NCBI RefSeq assembly: GCF_030272615.1
Contig: NC_081412.1
Span: forward strand, 540,656,335-540,720,334
Origin: Cryptomeria japonica
Taxonomy: Eukaryota > Streptophyta > Pinopsida > Cupressales > Cupressaceae
Direction of reading: 5' to 3'
DNA: 64,000 nucleotides
The notes beneath the pieces are model-generated. The model did no database searches, was not told where the DNA came from, and saw only the letters and a program-made list of their open reading frames with translations. This document shows, one piece after another, positions 28,101-36,238 of this stretch (the first letter of the stretch is position 1; each line of letters starts with the position of its first letter). A program made the position numbers and the translations under genes.

Positions 28101-30922
28101 TAAACCCGCCACCCTTGGTCTATAAGACATGTTAATTATAATACAACCGATTCCTAACAAAAGACGTGTTAATCAAAATATAACTAATCTCTAATGAGGA
28201 GACACTATTGTTAATAAGAAGCCAACCTTTGAAGGAGACATTTTTTTTGGCATCTCCAATGTATGGGTATATAGTTCGGTTCTTCTTCTCCTCCAAGGCA
28301 TTGAATCAACTATCATCTCCAGCAGTTCGAATCATCCTCACAGCAAGCAGATCGTGTATCTTCACACTCAGCAGATTATCGAACTCACACGGAAGTTCGC
28401 ACTATCAGCAGATAGAAGATTATCTACAGCAGTTTGTGAATCAACCAAGGAAGAACGACTTTCATAGCAGATCATATATTCTCTATTGTGGATTGTTGCC
28501 ATTCATATATAGCTTCAAGTGTGAAGCAAATTCTTTGTAAAGTCACTTGACATAGTTGATAGAATAAAAGATATACTTCATTGCTGGGTTTTTCACCTTC
28601 AAGAGGAAGGTTTTCCCAGGGTAAATTCTATGCATTTTTGTTGGTGTTGGAAATAAACCACACCTGGACCGACGATGGACTGGTCCAAGAGGGGCCAGTA
28701 GCTCAGTGGTAGAGCACTCTAGCAGCGTATGGAAGGTCCTAGGTTCAAGTCCTAGCTGGTCCATGGCTCAACATGGTATGAGAGCCAGGAGCCAGGTCCA
28801 GGCTAGGAGCCCCAAGCGCACGAAAGGTGTGGCTAAAGGGGGGGGTGTTGGTGTTGGAAATAAGCCACACCTGGACCGACGATGGACTGGTCCAAGAGGG
28901 GCAGTAGCACAGTGGTAGAGCACTCCAGCAGCGTATGGAAGGTCCTAAGTTCGAGTCCTAGCTGGTCCATGTCTCAACAATTTGTGTTTGAATTATCTCC
29001 ATCTAATCTGATCACTAAATTTAACATGGTATCAAAGCCACAGCGAAATAAGATCGTGATCAGATTTCCTACAACTGTGAAATTTTCTCCCATCTCTCAC
29101 CTTCAACAAGAAACTTCAAGTCTCAAAAATGGTGAACGGTCTTAAAGTCGAGGATAGGCTTGAAGGTGCATCAAACTTCACCTCATGGAAGTTTAGATAC
29201 TGATTTACAGCATAGCTAAAGTTTGGTCTAGTGGCTGTAAAATAGATACTGACACATTGATCACCTTTGAGTTTGTTTTGGCAGAAAGCTTCAGCCCTTT
29301 CTCCACAGGTGTAGACAGGATTCGCAATCTATCATTCTGAACTTATGTTTTGTCTACAATCATTGAGATATGACATAAGCTACTGCCTTCTTTTTGAGTT
29401 TGTATTACTCAAGCATTTGCTGAATTTATTTCAATGAAGTCATTCTCAGTAATCAGTTATGGCTCTTTTATTAGCTTTTTTGTCCTATTCACTTCTAAAT
29501 CCTGTTGAAATCCTATGCGGTTAGCAAAAGTTACTACTGAGTGTCCCTGTCAGCATTTATGATTTTCTATGCTTGCACCAGTGTTGCCAATCCAAATGGT
29601 TCACAATACAAGCCCTCCACATAAGGGAAAAGGAAAATTGTTTGCACTAGCCCTAATCTGCTGACAATCTCACCATGGAGTGCTTATGTACTAATTGTGC
29701 TTTTTAGTTGCTGCCGGTAAAGAGAACTTAGGGAGAACTTAGGGAAGAGTCCTGACAAGGGAAATATTGCTATGATTTTCTGCTCCAGGTGGCCCTATGA
29801 AACATGGCTAATTCAAATTCAAAAACAACCAAAAAGGAATCATTCCAAAATCTTGGAGCGAGTGGTGTTAGGGAGATTTTCAAGGGCTGCAGAAGGGGAG
29901 GAAAAGAAAATTTGTATCATCTGCTTAGGAGATGTGTTGCCAAAGGGCAGCATCTACATCAATAGTAACATTTTAGGAGGCTTCGATTTGCTTATTTCTG
30001 TCTCTAAAAATTAAAGCACGGTGGAACCTACTAAACCATTGGAAACACCACTATTTTAATGTAGCCCGAAATAATCTCACTTACATAAACTCTTATGCTA
30101 CCCCCATGTGAAACCTTGAGTTAAGGAATTTGTCTGCTAATTTAACTCAGTCCAGCTGACCTTTCAATAAATATCCTTCAGGACAGCAAGTGAAATTGAT
30201 GAGATTCATTTTGGGTGGATTTATAGAATAGCGACAAACAAAATAAAATCACATTTAGGCGTCCCCATCTTACCTTCAAAAGCGAAGTTTGAAGAATCAA
30301 AGCAAGTGACCCGCTCAGTTTGGGATCCAAATAAAGCGTCTTCTTACCCCGTATCTGCACTTGTAAACATTACCACAACTTAGTAACAGAAAAAAAGGCA
30401 AAACAAATGAGAATGATACTTTATCTACTTTGAGTTGCAGATTCTAACGAAAAATCCTTCTCAATGGTAAAGTATAGAAAAAAATGTAAATCAAAATCAG
30501 ATTATATAGAAAAGCTCCAACTTATCCTCAATCCTCAGTGATGTTCCTTCCATAATCATTTTTTTGGAAATTAACAAATTATTTTTATTCTACGAAAACT
30601 GATTATGGAGTACGATGCCTAGTGTAGATGACATTTAATTGAGGCAGTTATTTTATAGCTAAACATTTATAGTTCTCTGTAGACATTTGTCAGAAAACAT
30701 TAGCCTGCAGATAACTATTTTGTAGACAAATTTACTCACCGTATTCAGAATGTTTACGAGTTCCTTTCTAGATTGATCCCTAACAAACCAAAACACATGA
30801 TTCGATAAGCGAAAACCGAAAAGAGAAACCTTAAAATCGTGAAAAATCCATCTAAAATACAGTACTTACCTGAATGGCGATATGTTAATAGGAGCATTGT
30901 CCAATTTTGGAATCTGTGCCAT
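1563..30922 (-). CDS. VPS33: VPS33, vacuolar sorting Sec1/Munc18 protein: exons 1-6 of a gene running off the left edge
   Basis: Join (minus): 30922-30870, 30779-30740, 30354-30274, 15305-15108, 1870-1760, 1628-1563; 549 nt, 183 codons, no stop. VPS33 is the SM-family subunit of HOPS/CORVET, which binds SNARE bundles during membrane fusion at the vacuole and late endosome. Recognition rests on recalled family similarity: the start MAQIPKLDNAP, then YLDPKLSGS, LYLVRPQINLMK, FVPRRTVVCEK, YPLYLIPVDEDV and GDTSSLWHVAKAIHKL in the correct order, covering the N-terminal part of the Sec1 fold. All introns are GT-AG; intron 1 splits codon 18 after its second base, and the others fall between codons. 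The remaining ~400 residues should lie to the left; I found no seventh exon in 1-1562. Open frames and intact splice sites suggest a working gene. Introns 3 and 4 (14,968 and 13,237 bp) are mostly transposon sequence. Confidence 0.93.
1760..1870 (-). CDS. VPS33: VPS33 exon 5
   Basis: This 111-nt, 37-codon exon begins ILQEEKVHSMVKIVE, continues YPLYLIPVDEDVLSFELEL and ends AYK before donor GTAAGT. The acceptor is CATGGACAG|ATTTTACAAG. The first ten exon bases and the adjoining intron are duplicated in tandem upstream (1861-2121 versus 2122-2379), so a second acceptor-like site sits 261 bp away. The following intron 5 is 131 bp. Confidence 0.93.
1861..2379. repeat. About 260-bp tandem duplication covering the exon 5 acceptor
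   Basis: Copy 1 is 1861-2121 and copy 2 is 2122-2379. They match almost throughout with small substitutions and indels. Copy 1 includes the first ten coding bases of VPS33 exon 5; copy 2 reproduces those bases and the AG (2132-2133). Confidence 0.92.
2380..4620. other. Intron 4 sequence with degenerate repeats
   Basis: No coding domain is recognised. A pyrimidine/purine-rich tract with CATCCCC-type words lies at about 2585-2890. A tandem GC-rich array is at 3206-3350 and an A-rich run at 3460-3510. The segment about 3600-3760, with two GAAAACCCCT blocks, looks like the transcribed part of an LTR, but I could not find its ends. Confidence 0.4.
3206..3350 (+). repeat. 50-bp GC-rich tandem repeat, about 2.6 copies
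   Basis: The word CACTACCCCTCAACC (first copy CGCTGCCCCTCAACC) recurs at 3206, 3257 and 3308, each followed by a GGGGTTCTA...CCCCATGAG tail. The unit is about 50 bp. Confidence 0.8.
4626..6049. mobile_element. Solo LTR (family 1, copy A), TSD GCCAC
   Basis: The perfect 5-bp repeat GCCAC lies at 4621-4625 and 6050-6054. The unit begins TGAAAGATCC and ends GGGGACATGACA, giving TG...CA termini. No internal domain is present. It is related to 22206-24310 in the same orientation: both share GGGGTTTGCGTCC, CAGAGCAAATTCACAAA and CTAGGGATGCTCCTAG blocks. It sits in VPS33 intron 4. The polarity is unknown. Confidence 0.82.
6081..6555. mobile_element. Short solo LTR, TSD AATAT/AAGAT
   Basis: This 475-bp unit begins TGAAAGATGAGC and ends AAGGGGACATTTCA, echoing the termini of family 1. 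The flanks AATAT (6076-6080) and AAGAT (6556-6560) differ at one base. It contains a perfect 34-bp palindrome at 6411-6444. The ends are plausible but less certain than at 4626-6049. Confidence 0.58.
6411..6444. repeat. Perfect 34-bp palindrome
   Basis: AAGTGACTTTTCAAAGT is followed directly by its exact reverse complement with no spacer. A second, imperfect inverted repeat (arms TAAATATTAAAT) lies just before it at about 6373-6403. Confidence 0.93.
7985..8455 (+). repeat. Dispersed array of CTCAAAGACT motifs
   Basis: The word CTCAAAGACT recurs about eight to nine times at irregular 30-70 bp spacing, often as AAGCTCAAAGACTTG followed by CTGCT. Copy B has the diverged form CACAAAGTCTTG in the matching segment (about 42845-43235). 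Confidence 0.8.
10312..10530 (+). repeat. Imperfect array of CGGGTTTTTT units
   Basis: Four units starting near 10314, 10365, 10428 and 10486 share CGGGTTTTTT(T) followed by GCAAGTTT-type sequence, with spacing of 51-63 bp. It lies near the right end of the family 2 element. Confidence 0.7.
12041..12120. repeat. Hairpin with 37-bp arms and short loop
   Basis: The arm 12041-12077 pairs with 12083-12120, with one mismatch and a 2-bp bulge. The stem contains TTTCTGGATTTGATTGTGT and the loop is about 5 nt. It shares CTGGATT...TTTTTTGCATC with the hairpin at 42252-42357. Confidence 0.85.
12640..13020 (+). repeat. Tandem duplication with 193-bp offset
   Basis: CCACCCCATG at 12682 recurs at 12875, and GGGTGAGTGTCCACTCTTGG recurs with the same 193-bp offset. 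The copies have diverged outside these blocks. Confidence 0.82.
13080..13186. repeat. Compound (AT)/(TG)/(AC) microsatellite
   Basis: Alternating ATAC, AT, TG and AC runs, including about 12 TG units at 13152-13176. The TG and CA runs can fold back on each other. Confidence 0.9.
13660..14902. mobile_element. Solo LTR, TSD GGCAG
   Basis: The perfect 5-bp repeat GGCAG lies at 13655-13659 and 14903-14907. The unit starts TGTAATGTCCCC and ends GGGGTTATCACA. It is 1,243 bp with no coding content, about 200 bp upstream of VPS33 exon 4 in transcription order. Confidence 0.82.
15108..15305 (-). CDS. VPS33: VPS33 exon 4
   Basis: This 198-nt, 66-codon exon runs from acceptor TGAATGCAG| to donor AAG|GTGGGT. 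It contains LYLVRPQINLMKLIS and FVPRRTVVCEK, both characteristic of VPS33. It lies between the two giant introns, nearly 15 kb from exon 3 and over 13 kb from exon 5, so automatic annotation could easily split the gene here. Confidence 0.93.
15306..19045. other. Left part of intron 3, no gene recognised
   Basis: It is AT-rich and has only short frames on both strands without known motifs. No VPS33 exon is missing here, since exons 3 and 4 join in frame. Older degraded repeats are probably present. Confidence 0.5.
19051..21997 (-). mobile_element. Antisense Copia-like LTR containing a 45-bp minisatellite
   Basis: On the minus strand the right-hand part of an LTR is recognisable: GGGTTTCCATGTATAC, then TGATTCACCCCCCCC, ending CTGTGTGCTCTTCA at 19051. 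The CACCCCCCCTCTTAGTATT end of the 53553 LTR is similar. The flank CCACC (19046-19050) recurs at 21998-22002 after a CA, which would make this a 2.9-kb solo LTR. That far end is a guess. Confidence 0.5.
19308..19580 (+). repeat. 45-bp minisatellite, 4.4 copies plus a degenerate leading copy
   Basis: Units at 19366, 19411, 19456, 19501 and 19546 (partial) share TGTGAGCACCAACCCACTGG. The length is a multiple of three, so both strands read open as 15-residue repeats; this is a property of the array rather than evidence of a protein. Confidence 0.93.
22206..24310. mobile_element. Solo LTR (family 1, copy B), TSD AACCA/AATCA
   Basis: It begins TGAAAGATCC like 4626-6049 and ends GGGGAGATTACA. The flanks AACCA (22201-22205) and AATCA (24311-24315) differ by one transition. 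At 2,105 bp it is longer than copy A but shares the GGGGTTTGCGTCCCAG, AAAAAGATAATGA and CTAGGGATGCTCCTAG blocks in the same order. It sits in VPS33 intron 3. Confidence 0.74.
24316..27961. other. Middle of intron 3, old repeats, no gene recognised
   Basis: Antisense frames at 24630-25119 are rich in K, D, E and Q and could be remnants of a retroelement gag linker, but no motif supports this. The segment 25940-26760 repeats GGCAGGATTTCA-type words and looks like a degenerate LTR. An inverted repeat lies at 27213-27258. Confidence 0.4.
27213..27258. repeat. Perfect inverted repeat, 19-bp arms
   Basis: The arm 27213-27231 (ATTATGAATAATTAGTAAC) pairs perfectly with 27240-27258, with an 8-nt loop. 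Confidence 0.9.
28692..28763 (+). ncRNA. tRNA-like sequence inside the left TRIM LTR
   Basis: The 72-nt segment folds as a tRNA over most of its length. The 7-bp acceptor stem GGGCCAG/CTGGTCC has one G-U, the D stem is GCTC/GAGC, and the T arm is CTAGG-TTCAAGT-CCTAG. The internal Pol III boxes are intact: A box TAGCTCAGTGG (28699-28709) and B box GGTTCAAGTCC (28742-28752). The anticodon stem does not pair and position 33 is not T, so it is not a working tRNA. Confidence 0.72.
28897..28969 (+). pseudogene. tRNA-like sequence inside the right TRIM LTR (degenerate)
   Basis: Same structure as 28692-28763, but with a base lost in the acceptor stem, an A box altered to TAGCACAGTGG and a B box altered to AGTTCGAGTCC. 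Confidence 0.65.
29204..30273. other. Right end of intron 3, nothing recognised
   Basis: Only short frames without motifs. The last few hundred bases next to exon 3 are probably original intron. Confidence 0.45.
30274..30354 (-). CDS. VPS33: VPS33 exon 3
   Basis: This 81-nt, 27-codon exon runs from acceptor AAGTGCAG| to donor AAG|GTAAGA. It encodes IRGKKTLYLDPKLSGSLAL then ILQTSLLK, the first beta-strand region of the Sec1 domain. It is followed by the 14,968-bp intron 3. Confidence 0.93.
30740..30779 (-). CDS. VPS33: VPS33 exon 2
   Basis: This 40-nt exon has acceptor TTGTTAG| and donor ACG|GTGAGT. Its first G completes the split arginine, then it reads DQSRKELVNILNT, matching the helical segment after the start of plant VPS33. 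Intron 2 is 385 bp (30355-30739). A gene finder could miss it because of its size. Confidence 0.9.
30870..30922 (-). CDS. VPS33: VPS33 exon 1 (coding part, start codon)
   Basis: ATG is at 30922-30920 and 17 codons read MAQIPKLDNAPINISPF, followed by AG, the first two bases of an arginine codon. The donor is CAG|GTAAGT. The start is chosen because plant VPS33 proteins begin MAQIP and the frame runs directly into exon 2. Intron 1 is 90 bp (30780-30869). Confidence 0.92.
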
Positions 30923-31893
30923 TTTTCCAGTCTCAGAGCCCTCGCCAACAGTTTATATATTGGCTAGTGTGAAGCCAATATTAATACAGTGCTTAATCAA
31001 TACAAGCTAAATGTTCGATGAAAGCATATGTGCAATTTCACATGTATATCCATAAATTCCACGGAGATGGATGATTATCCATTCTTCCCCTTGGTTTGGA
31101 ATGTGTTTTCCGAGCTCCGAAATTAGCTCTGTCGTGATGAAAAAATTAAAAAGAACAAGACAGTCGTTACACATAACTTTTGAAGCCACTTTGGTACTAG
31201 TTGTCAGTCAGTCATATATATACAGCTCCACGGTAAATTTCGAGAAAAAAAAAAGAGATACAGGAATTGTAATGGACAAATCTGCACACCCTTACACGAT
31301 GATTTTCGAGCACTACGGACGCAAATTTAACGGTAATTATGTTAATTAATTGGAATGTAAGAAAGGCACCCAACATCATAGATATAATTTTAATGTTGCT
31401 AAGGAAACTTAGGAAATGAGGATGTTAATTACTAATATATCTAAATTATGTCAATAGATATATTTGATTTAAATCAAATTGGTTGTATGGAAATGAAATG
31501 TTCAAAATATAGGAAGAATGAAATGTATATTTGAGTAAAGTTTCTTTAATGTAAAATTGTTGTGAAAGATAATGATATGATAATAGAACTTATGTTGATT
31601 AGTTAATTCAAAATTTTAAAAAGCTATTCTCAAAATTCAATAATTTTTTAATTATGTTTTTTTAATATTATAAAATAAAAAAACAAAACAAAACCAAGCT
31701 ACAATCAAAAATAAAAACATTGACTCTAGAACATTTCAAACCAAACAATAGTCAAATCAAGCAAGAAGAACTTACATGAAAAGAGCAAACATATGACACT
31801 AGAACATTTCAAACCAAACAACAGTCAAATCAAGCAAGAAGAATCATTGAACAAAAAATGATTGTGAATTGTCAAATAAGTTTGTGTCTATTG
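30923..31893. other. VPS33 upstream region
   Basis: No gene is recognised. It is AT-rich, with a short near-duplicate at about 31725-31760 and 31797-31840 (both around CATTTCAAACCAAACAA). It ends at the target duplication of the 31899 solo LTR, so the native promoter is probably confined to about 1 kb. Confidence 0.5.
30951..30963 (-). promoter_or_regulatory. VPS33: Possible CCAAT/TATA pair upstream of VPS33
   Basis: On the minus strand CCAATATATAAAC overlaps a CCAAT box and a TATA-like core about 30 bp before the ATG. That spacing would give an almost leaderless transcript, so this may be chance in AT-rich DNA. A second TATATATA lies at about 31215-31224. Confidence 0.22.
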
Positions 31894-31898
31894 GTATT

Positions 31899-32678
31899 TG
31901 TATATGGTGAAAATGGATAATCAACAATGTTGAAAGACTAAATAGATTCAACCACAAAACCCTAGCCTAACAACAACAAAGATCCACCATAACATATGAA
32001 GATTACCTAAGACAATGCAAATCAAATGAAATCACAAAGATTATACCATCACATGTCCAATAGGATTTGGATCTCCATTCCTCCTATCTCCATTGATCTT
32101 GCTTGATATATTTGCTCTCGGATTTTATGTGCACAAGAGCTCAACAAATAACGGAATGTGGTTGTAAGTAGGATCGCATATGAAGGTGCAAAGCGTAGTA
32201 TAGTCAATTGATCCAGTAGTTAGTTAGGGTTTGATAATGAAGGAAGCATCTCCTTATATAGAAAACACTATATGAAATGGAGGGACAAGATTGAGAGGTG
32301 TAAAAGAGATCGGCTATGATTAGAGGGTAGGTAGAGAAAATAATAAAATAATGAGAGGGGTAGGTAGTGTATGAATTAAGAGATGAATGACATGTGTCAT
32401 AGGTAGAAAAGGTTGATGAATTAATTAAATAAATAAAGATTTATTTAATTAATAGAGGAAGTGGGATCAATTAAATAAATAAGATATTTATTTAATTTAA
32501 GAAAAGGATAATTTTAAAAAAATTATTTATTTATTTAAATGAAAAATAAGGCTAGAAGAGGATAAATGAATTAATTAAATAAATAAAGATTTATTTAATT
32601 AATAGAGGAATTAGGCTTAGATAATTAAATAAATAAAAATATTTATTTAATTAGACATGACAATTTTAGGTGTCTACA
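31899..32678 (-). mobile_element. Solo LTR, TSD GTATT, just upstream of VPS33
   Basis: The perfect 5-bp repeat GTATT lies at 31894-31898 and 32679-32683. On the minus strand the unit starts TGTAGACACCTAAAATTG and ends CCATATACA (780 bp). It contains several AT-rich inverted repeats built from ATTAATTAAATAAATAAA and its complement (32400-32665). Confidence 0.8.
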
Positions 32679-32732
32679 GTATTATAATATTTCGAAAATA
32701 TTTTTTGGGAAATTACTACATGTGAATAAAAA

Positions 32733-33066
32733 ATATGTCTTGATTTAAGTAAAATTCTATTTTTAAATTAAAAAAATAAAAATAAAAAGTTTAATGAAGG
32801 AAAAATAAGGGATAAATAATACAAAACAACTAAAATACGAGTTCAACTAATCAACATCTCCATCAAATACTAAAAAAAAATCTATTTTTAAATTAAAAAA
32901 AAATAAATAAAAATAAAAATATGTCTTGATTTAAGTAAAATTCTATTTTTAAATTAAAAAAATAAAAATAAAAAGTTTAATGAAAGAAAAATAAGGGATA
33001 AATAATACAAAACAACTAAAATACGAGTTCAACTAATCAACATCCCCATCAAATACTAAAAAAAAT
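32733..33066 (+). repeat. Near-identical duplication, 146-bp copies
   Basis: Copies 32733-32878 and 32919-33066 both start ATATGTCTTGATTTAAG and end CATCAAATACTAAAAA, with only a few substitutions. An A/T-rich 40-bp spacer repeats part of the unit. The high identity points to a recent event. Confidence 0.92.
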
Positions 33067-34266
33067 TATACACTCAAAAAATAGACAAAGCAATGAAAAT
33101 AGTAAATACTGCTAGTAAAGATTCATAAAAAATAAAATACATATTTTGCTTTAAATTTGTTGCTTCTACTCTTTTTTACTCTCTCTAAACATATATAATA
33201 TATCACATTGTTTTTCAATGAATAAGTTATTGCAAAAACACTTGAAACTTTGATATGTAATAAAGTTATCATTATAGACTTGTTCGCTAGTCTACTTGTC
33301 CATATGCATGATGCCACACATTCCCTTCTCTTGTTCAACGTCCCATATTCAAATAAATATCACCACTATTTAGCACTGAAAATTTGAAAGAAGTTGATTA
33401 TAACAAAACATTTTGAACAAAGAATGACTATCACTCTCAATTACTTAATTAATTTTATCATCCTAATCTTTCTCACTAAGTTTGGTCTATATTTTAGTCA
33501 TTAAGTCTACTACATTACTCGTCAAGTATTATTTAAATATGGTTTATTGAAAAAATTAGGTACTAAAAAAATTGATACCTAGATTAATTTTTCATATGTA
33601 AGAGTCTCTTCATAGGCTGCATCATCTTACATTCTAATTGTCAAATAAATTATTTCACAAGACTCGAATTTTGAGAATTCCACATGCTATTAAATTAATT
33701 GTTTGACATGAAACCCTAGCAATGTTATGAGCTCCTCCACTTGTTCCTCGTGAAATGCATAAGAAAGAAGATTAAAAAGAAAAATAAATATATGTTTAAA
33801 GATAGAAATAAATGTCCGTTTTTTTTCATTTTTTAAATATTTAAAAAAATTATCACAAGTATTTTTAAAATTTAAATGTAGAAACTTACTTTACATTCTA
33901 CACTAGCATTAGAAAGTGGAGGTACATGCAATCCATTTTTAAGATGGATATCCTTATCCATTCTATATGACAATTTATCATTTAATATTTTAAAGAGAAA
34001 TCTATTTTTTAAAGGATATCTTTATCCATGTCATTCTTATGCATTGTTAATATGACATAGTTTTTTTTGTTTTTTTTTTTAAAGAATAAAAAATTATAAC
34101 TCAATAATAATCAATACAAAGCAAAAAAGAGTCCAGACCACATAAAGAATACAACTAGCTAATTAAGGCACTCTCGAAACCCCTAATAATCTATCGTGTC
34201 CTCCATGACTAACTCTTCTAACATTCGAGAATGTTCTATGGACAAATGTCCCCAATGTTGGTGTAA
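33067..34266. other. AT-rich spacer, nothing recognised
   Basis: No domain or repeat with definable ends. GGATATCCTTATCC-type words at about 33950 and 34015 form a loose inverted repeat. Confidence 0.45.
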
Positions 34267-35547
34267 TACATTGTTTGATTATATAGGAATGATTATAGTT
34301 GTTTGGTTGTACACAGGTTCGGTTATAGAACTATTTCCTTGGAACTATTTCAACCATTTTCTCCAAGTATATAATCTCACCCAATATGCACATGTCAAGT
34401 TTTTACGCCATTTTCTCTAATTTGGTATCAGAGCGAAACCTTGTTTCTGTGATCTATGACTATTGGAGGGATAGGATTGGGTAAACTTATCTTTCTACAA
34501 GATGATTGACATTTGAGATTTATTTTCTATGGAAGCCACTAGCATTGGCATTTGTTTGATCTCTACGTTATTGTGCCAAGGAGGAAAACTAAGAAAGACA
34601 TCCACCTTTAATTGCTAGGTGTGATATCTGCAAATCATATTAAGGATCTAAGAAACTTTTGTGATGGAGGTTTCTCAATTTTGCGTGATTTGGAACTAGA
34701 AGAAATGATGGATTGATATGTAAAGGCAGTAATGAAGATACATGTACATTGAATGAAGGCATTTAATTCTGCTTCTAAGACAAATAATATGCTCACCCAC
34801 GTGAAAAGCTTCAAGGCTTCTTCATTTATTGTGTTGCAGAGGAGATAGAGCGGCTACTGGGCGTGACTTCGAGAGAGAAAGATGCAACGATCTTTGATTT
34901 GTTTGTATGATATGTAGATTTCTTTGTTCTCTCTTGACATGAGGGTGAAACATTTGAAGGCATGGTGTAGATATGATTCACCTGTAGATGGTAATGAAAT
35001 GATTTCTATGTGCTTGATCCTTGTAATGGTGAGAGAAGAACAATAAATGAAAGGTGGAAGTGAAAATAGAGATATGATTCAAGTCCAAGCGCCAAACTAG
35101 AATCTTGCAATCATGTTCCAAGAAACATGTAAGTATGATGTTTTCTTAGTACCTCAAGAAGTGATTCTACTTATGGTATCATCTTAGTATAGGGAGCTTT
35201 TTTTTTTGTTATTTATGAAGTTTTGTGGAAAAATATTGAAGTAAAAGGTTGATATTAATTTGATGTAATGGAAGTTCCATTAGACAAGTATTTCGGATTT
35301 AATTTTCACACTCGGAGAATGAAAATTCAAATGCAATTGATGAATAAGAACTTATGGCCCATATAGTAAGTGGAAAGCAGAAACCACCTACAAAAGCTAC
35401 TAGATTGGAATAACACAAATGATAAAACAAAGGCTATTATTGGTAGATGGCTCTTTCTGACACTAAATTGCATCACATAGATTTAGATAAATCTGTAAAT
35501 GAAATCTAGGATAATTTGAATAAAATTGTTTTGAGCCAAAGAAATAA

Positions 35548-36132
35548 AACTTCAATTGTTTAGGTTTAATATGGAAGATGGGATCACAATGTCAAACCAT
35601 ATAAGTAATTTGAGGTCTCTTATTAGACGGCTTGCAGAGGTTAAGGCTCCCATAGATGATGATGATGATGCAAAGACCATATTGTTAAATAGCTTGCCTT
35701 TAAAATACAACAATGTTGTTCACACTTAGTCAAATACCTTCACAAACTCTAGAAGGTATGATTTCGGCTCTCCTAGTAGAAGATAAGAGAACAAAAGAAG
35801 AATCGAAATATGCTCCTCAAGAGAAAGCACTATATTCAAGAAGCAACTACAAAAGACCAGATTTTTAGGAAAAGGCACTTTATTCAAGAAGTCATTATAG
35901 AAGATCAAAGAGAATTAAGTGTTTTTATTGTAATAAAAAGGGTCACACAACTTGGGATTGTAGAACTCGAGCTAGTTATGTGCTTAAGGGAAAAGTGAAA
36001 GAACAATCTGATGAAGCCAATGTTTCTTGCATTATAAACGAAGATTCAATAGATAATGAATGTATTATTAATGACTCTTCTCTTGGTGTCAACTATGCAT
36101 TTGTCGGTGTTAATAGTGCATTAGTACTATAA
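35548..36132 (+). pseudogene. Copia gag: UBN2-type segment and CCHC zinc knuckle
   Basis: The frame from 35548 reads KLQLFRFNMEDGITMSNHI, then LRSLIRRLAEVKAPIDDDDD and LLNSLPLKYNNVV, the conserved C-terminal part of the UBN2/Copia gag domain. A frameshift near 35725 leads into LSQIPSQTLEGMISALLVED. After a TAG near 35867 comes CFYCNKKGHTTWDC, an intact CX2CX4HX4C nucleocapsid knuckle, and the frame ends at TAA 36130-36132. Upstream gag (about 34500-35547) is broken by several stops. It packages element RNA in the family; this copy is not functional. Confidence 0.75.
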
Positions 36133-36214
36133 AATTTCAAAATCTTGGAGGTTGGTGGCATTGGAGGATGGAGGAATTTCCATCATCTCAAGTTAGCTTC
36201 TCGCTTTGAGATCA

Positions 36215-36238
36215 TGTTTTTGCTTGAGAAGCAAAAAC
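36215..36238. repeat. Small perfect hairpin before the 3' LTR
   Basis: GTTTTTGCTT-gag-AAGCAAAAAC: 10-bp arms with a short loop, immediately upstream of the 36241 LTR. Confidence 0.85.

Larger units (their letters stand above)
28639..28979 (+). mobile_element. TRIM (miniature LTR retrotransposon) with a tRNA-like sequence in each LTR
   Basis: The two LTRs are 28639-28773 (135 bp) and 28846-28979 (134 bp); both begin TGTTGGTGTTGG and end CTCAACA. The internal region is only 72 bp. It starts directly with TGGTATGAGAGCCAGG, one mismatch from the initiator Met-tRNA primer site, and ends in the polypurine tract AAAGGGGGGGG. The flanks ATTTT (28634-28638) and ATTTG (28980-28984) fit a target duplication with one change. 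It has no coding capacity, so mobility would depend on another element. It is nested in a Copia LTR in VPS33 intron 3, on the strand opposite to VPS33. Confidence 0.85.
27962..29203 (+). mobile_element. Truncated Copia retrotransposon: 5' LTR, primer site and gag start
   Basis: The LTR (27962-29026) starts TGTTAATGTG and ends AAATTTAACA, followed at once by the primer-binding site TGGTATCAAAGCC, close to the complement of initiator Met-tRNA. A gag start follows at 29129 (ATG): MVNGLKVEDRLEGASNFTSW, the RLEGASNFTSWK motif typical of plant Copia gag, with a stop at 29201-29203. Nothing of pol follows. The LTR is interrupted by the 341-bp TRIM at 28639-28979. The left LTR end is inferred from the TGTTAA/TTAACA pairing. 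Confidence 0.7.

Noticed and set aside
28692-28763. A functional tRNA gene
   Set aside because: The acceptor, D and T arms are good, but the anticodon stem does not pair and position 33 is not T. It also lies inside a TRIM LTR and is present in both LTRs.
30754-30948. A 64-residue protein MARALRLEKWH... on the minus strand
   Set aside because: It overlaps VPS33 exon 1 in another frame. The frame starting at 30922 is the one that splices to the other exons.
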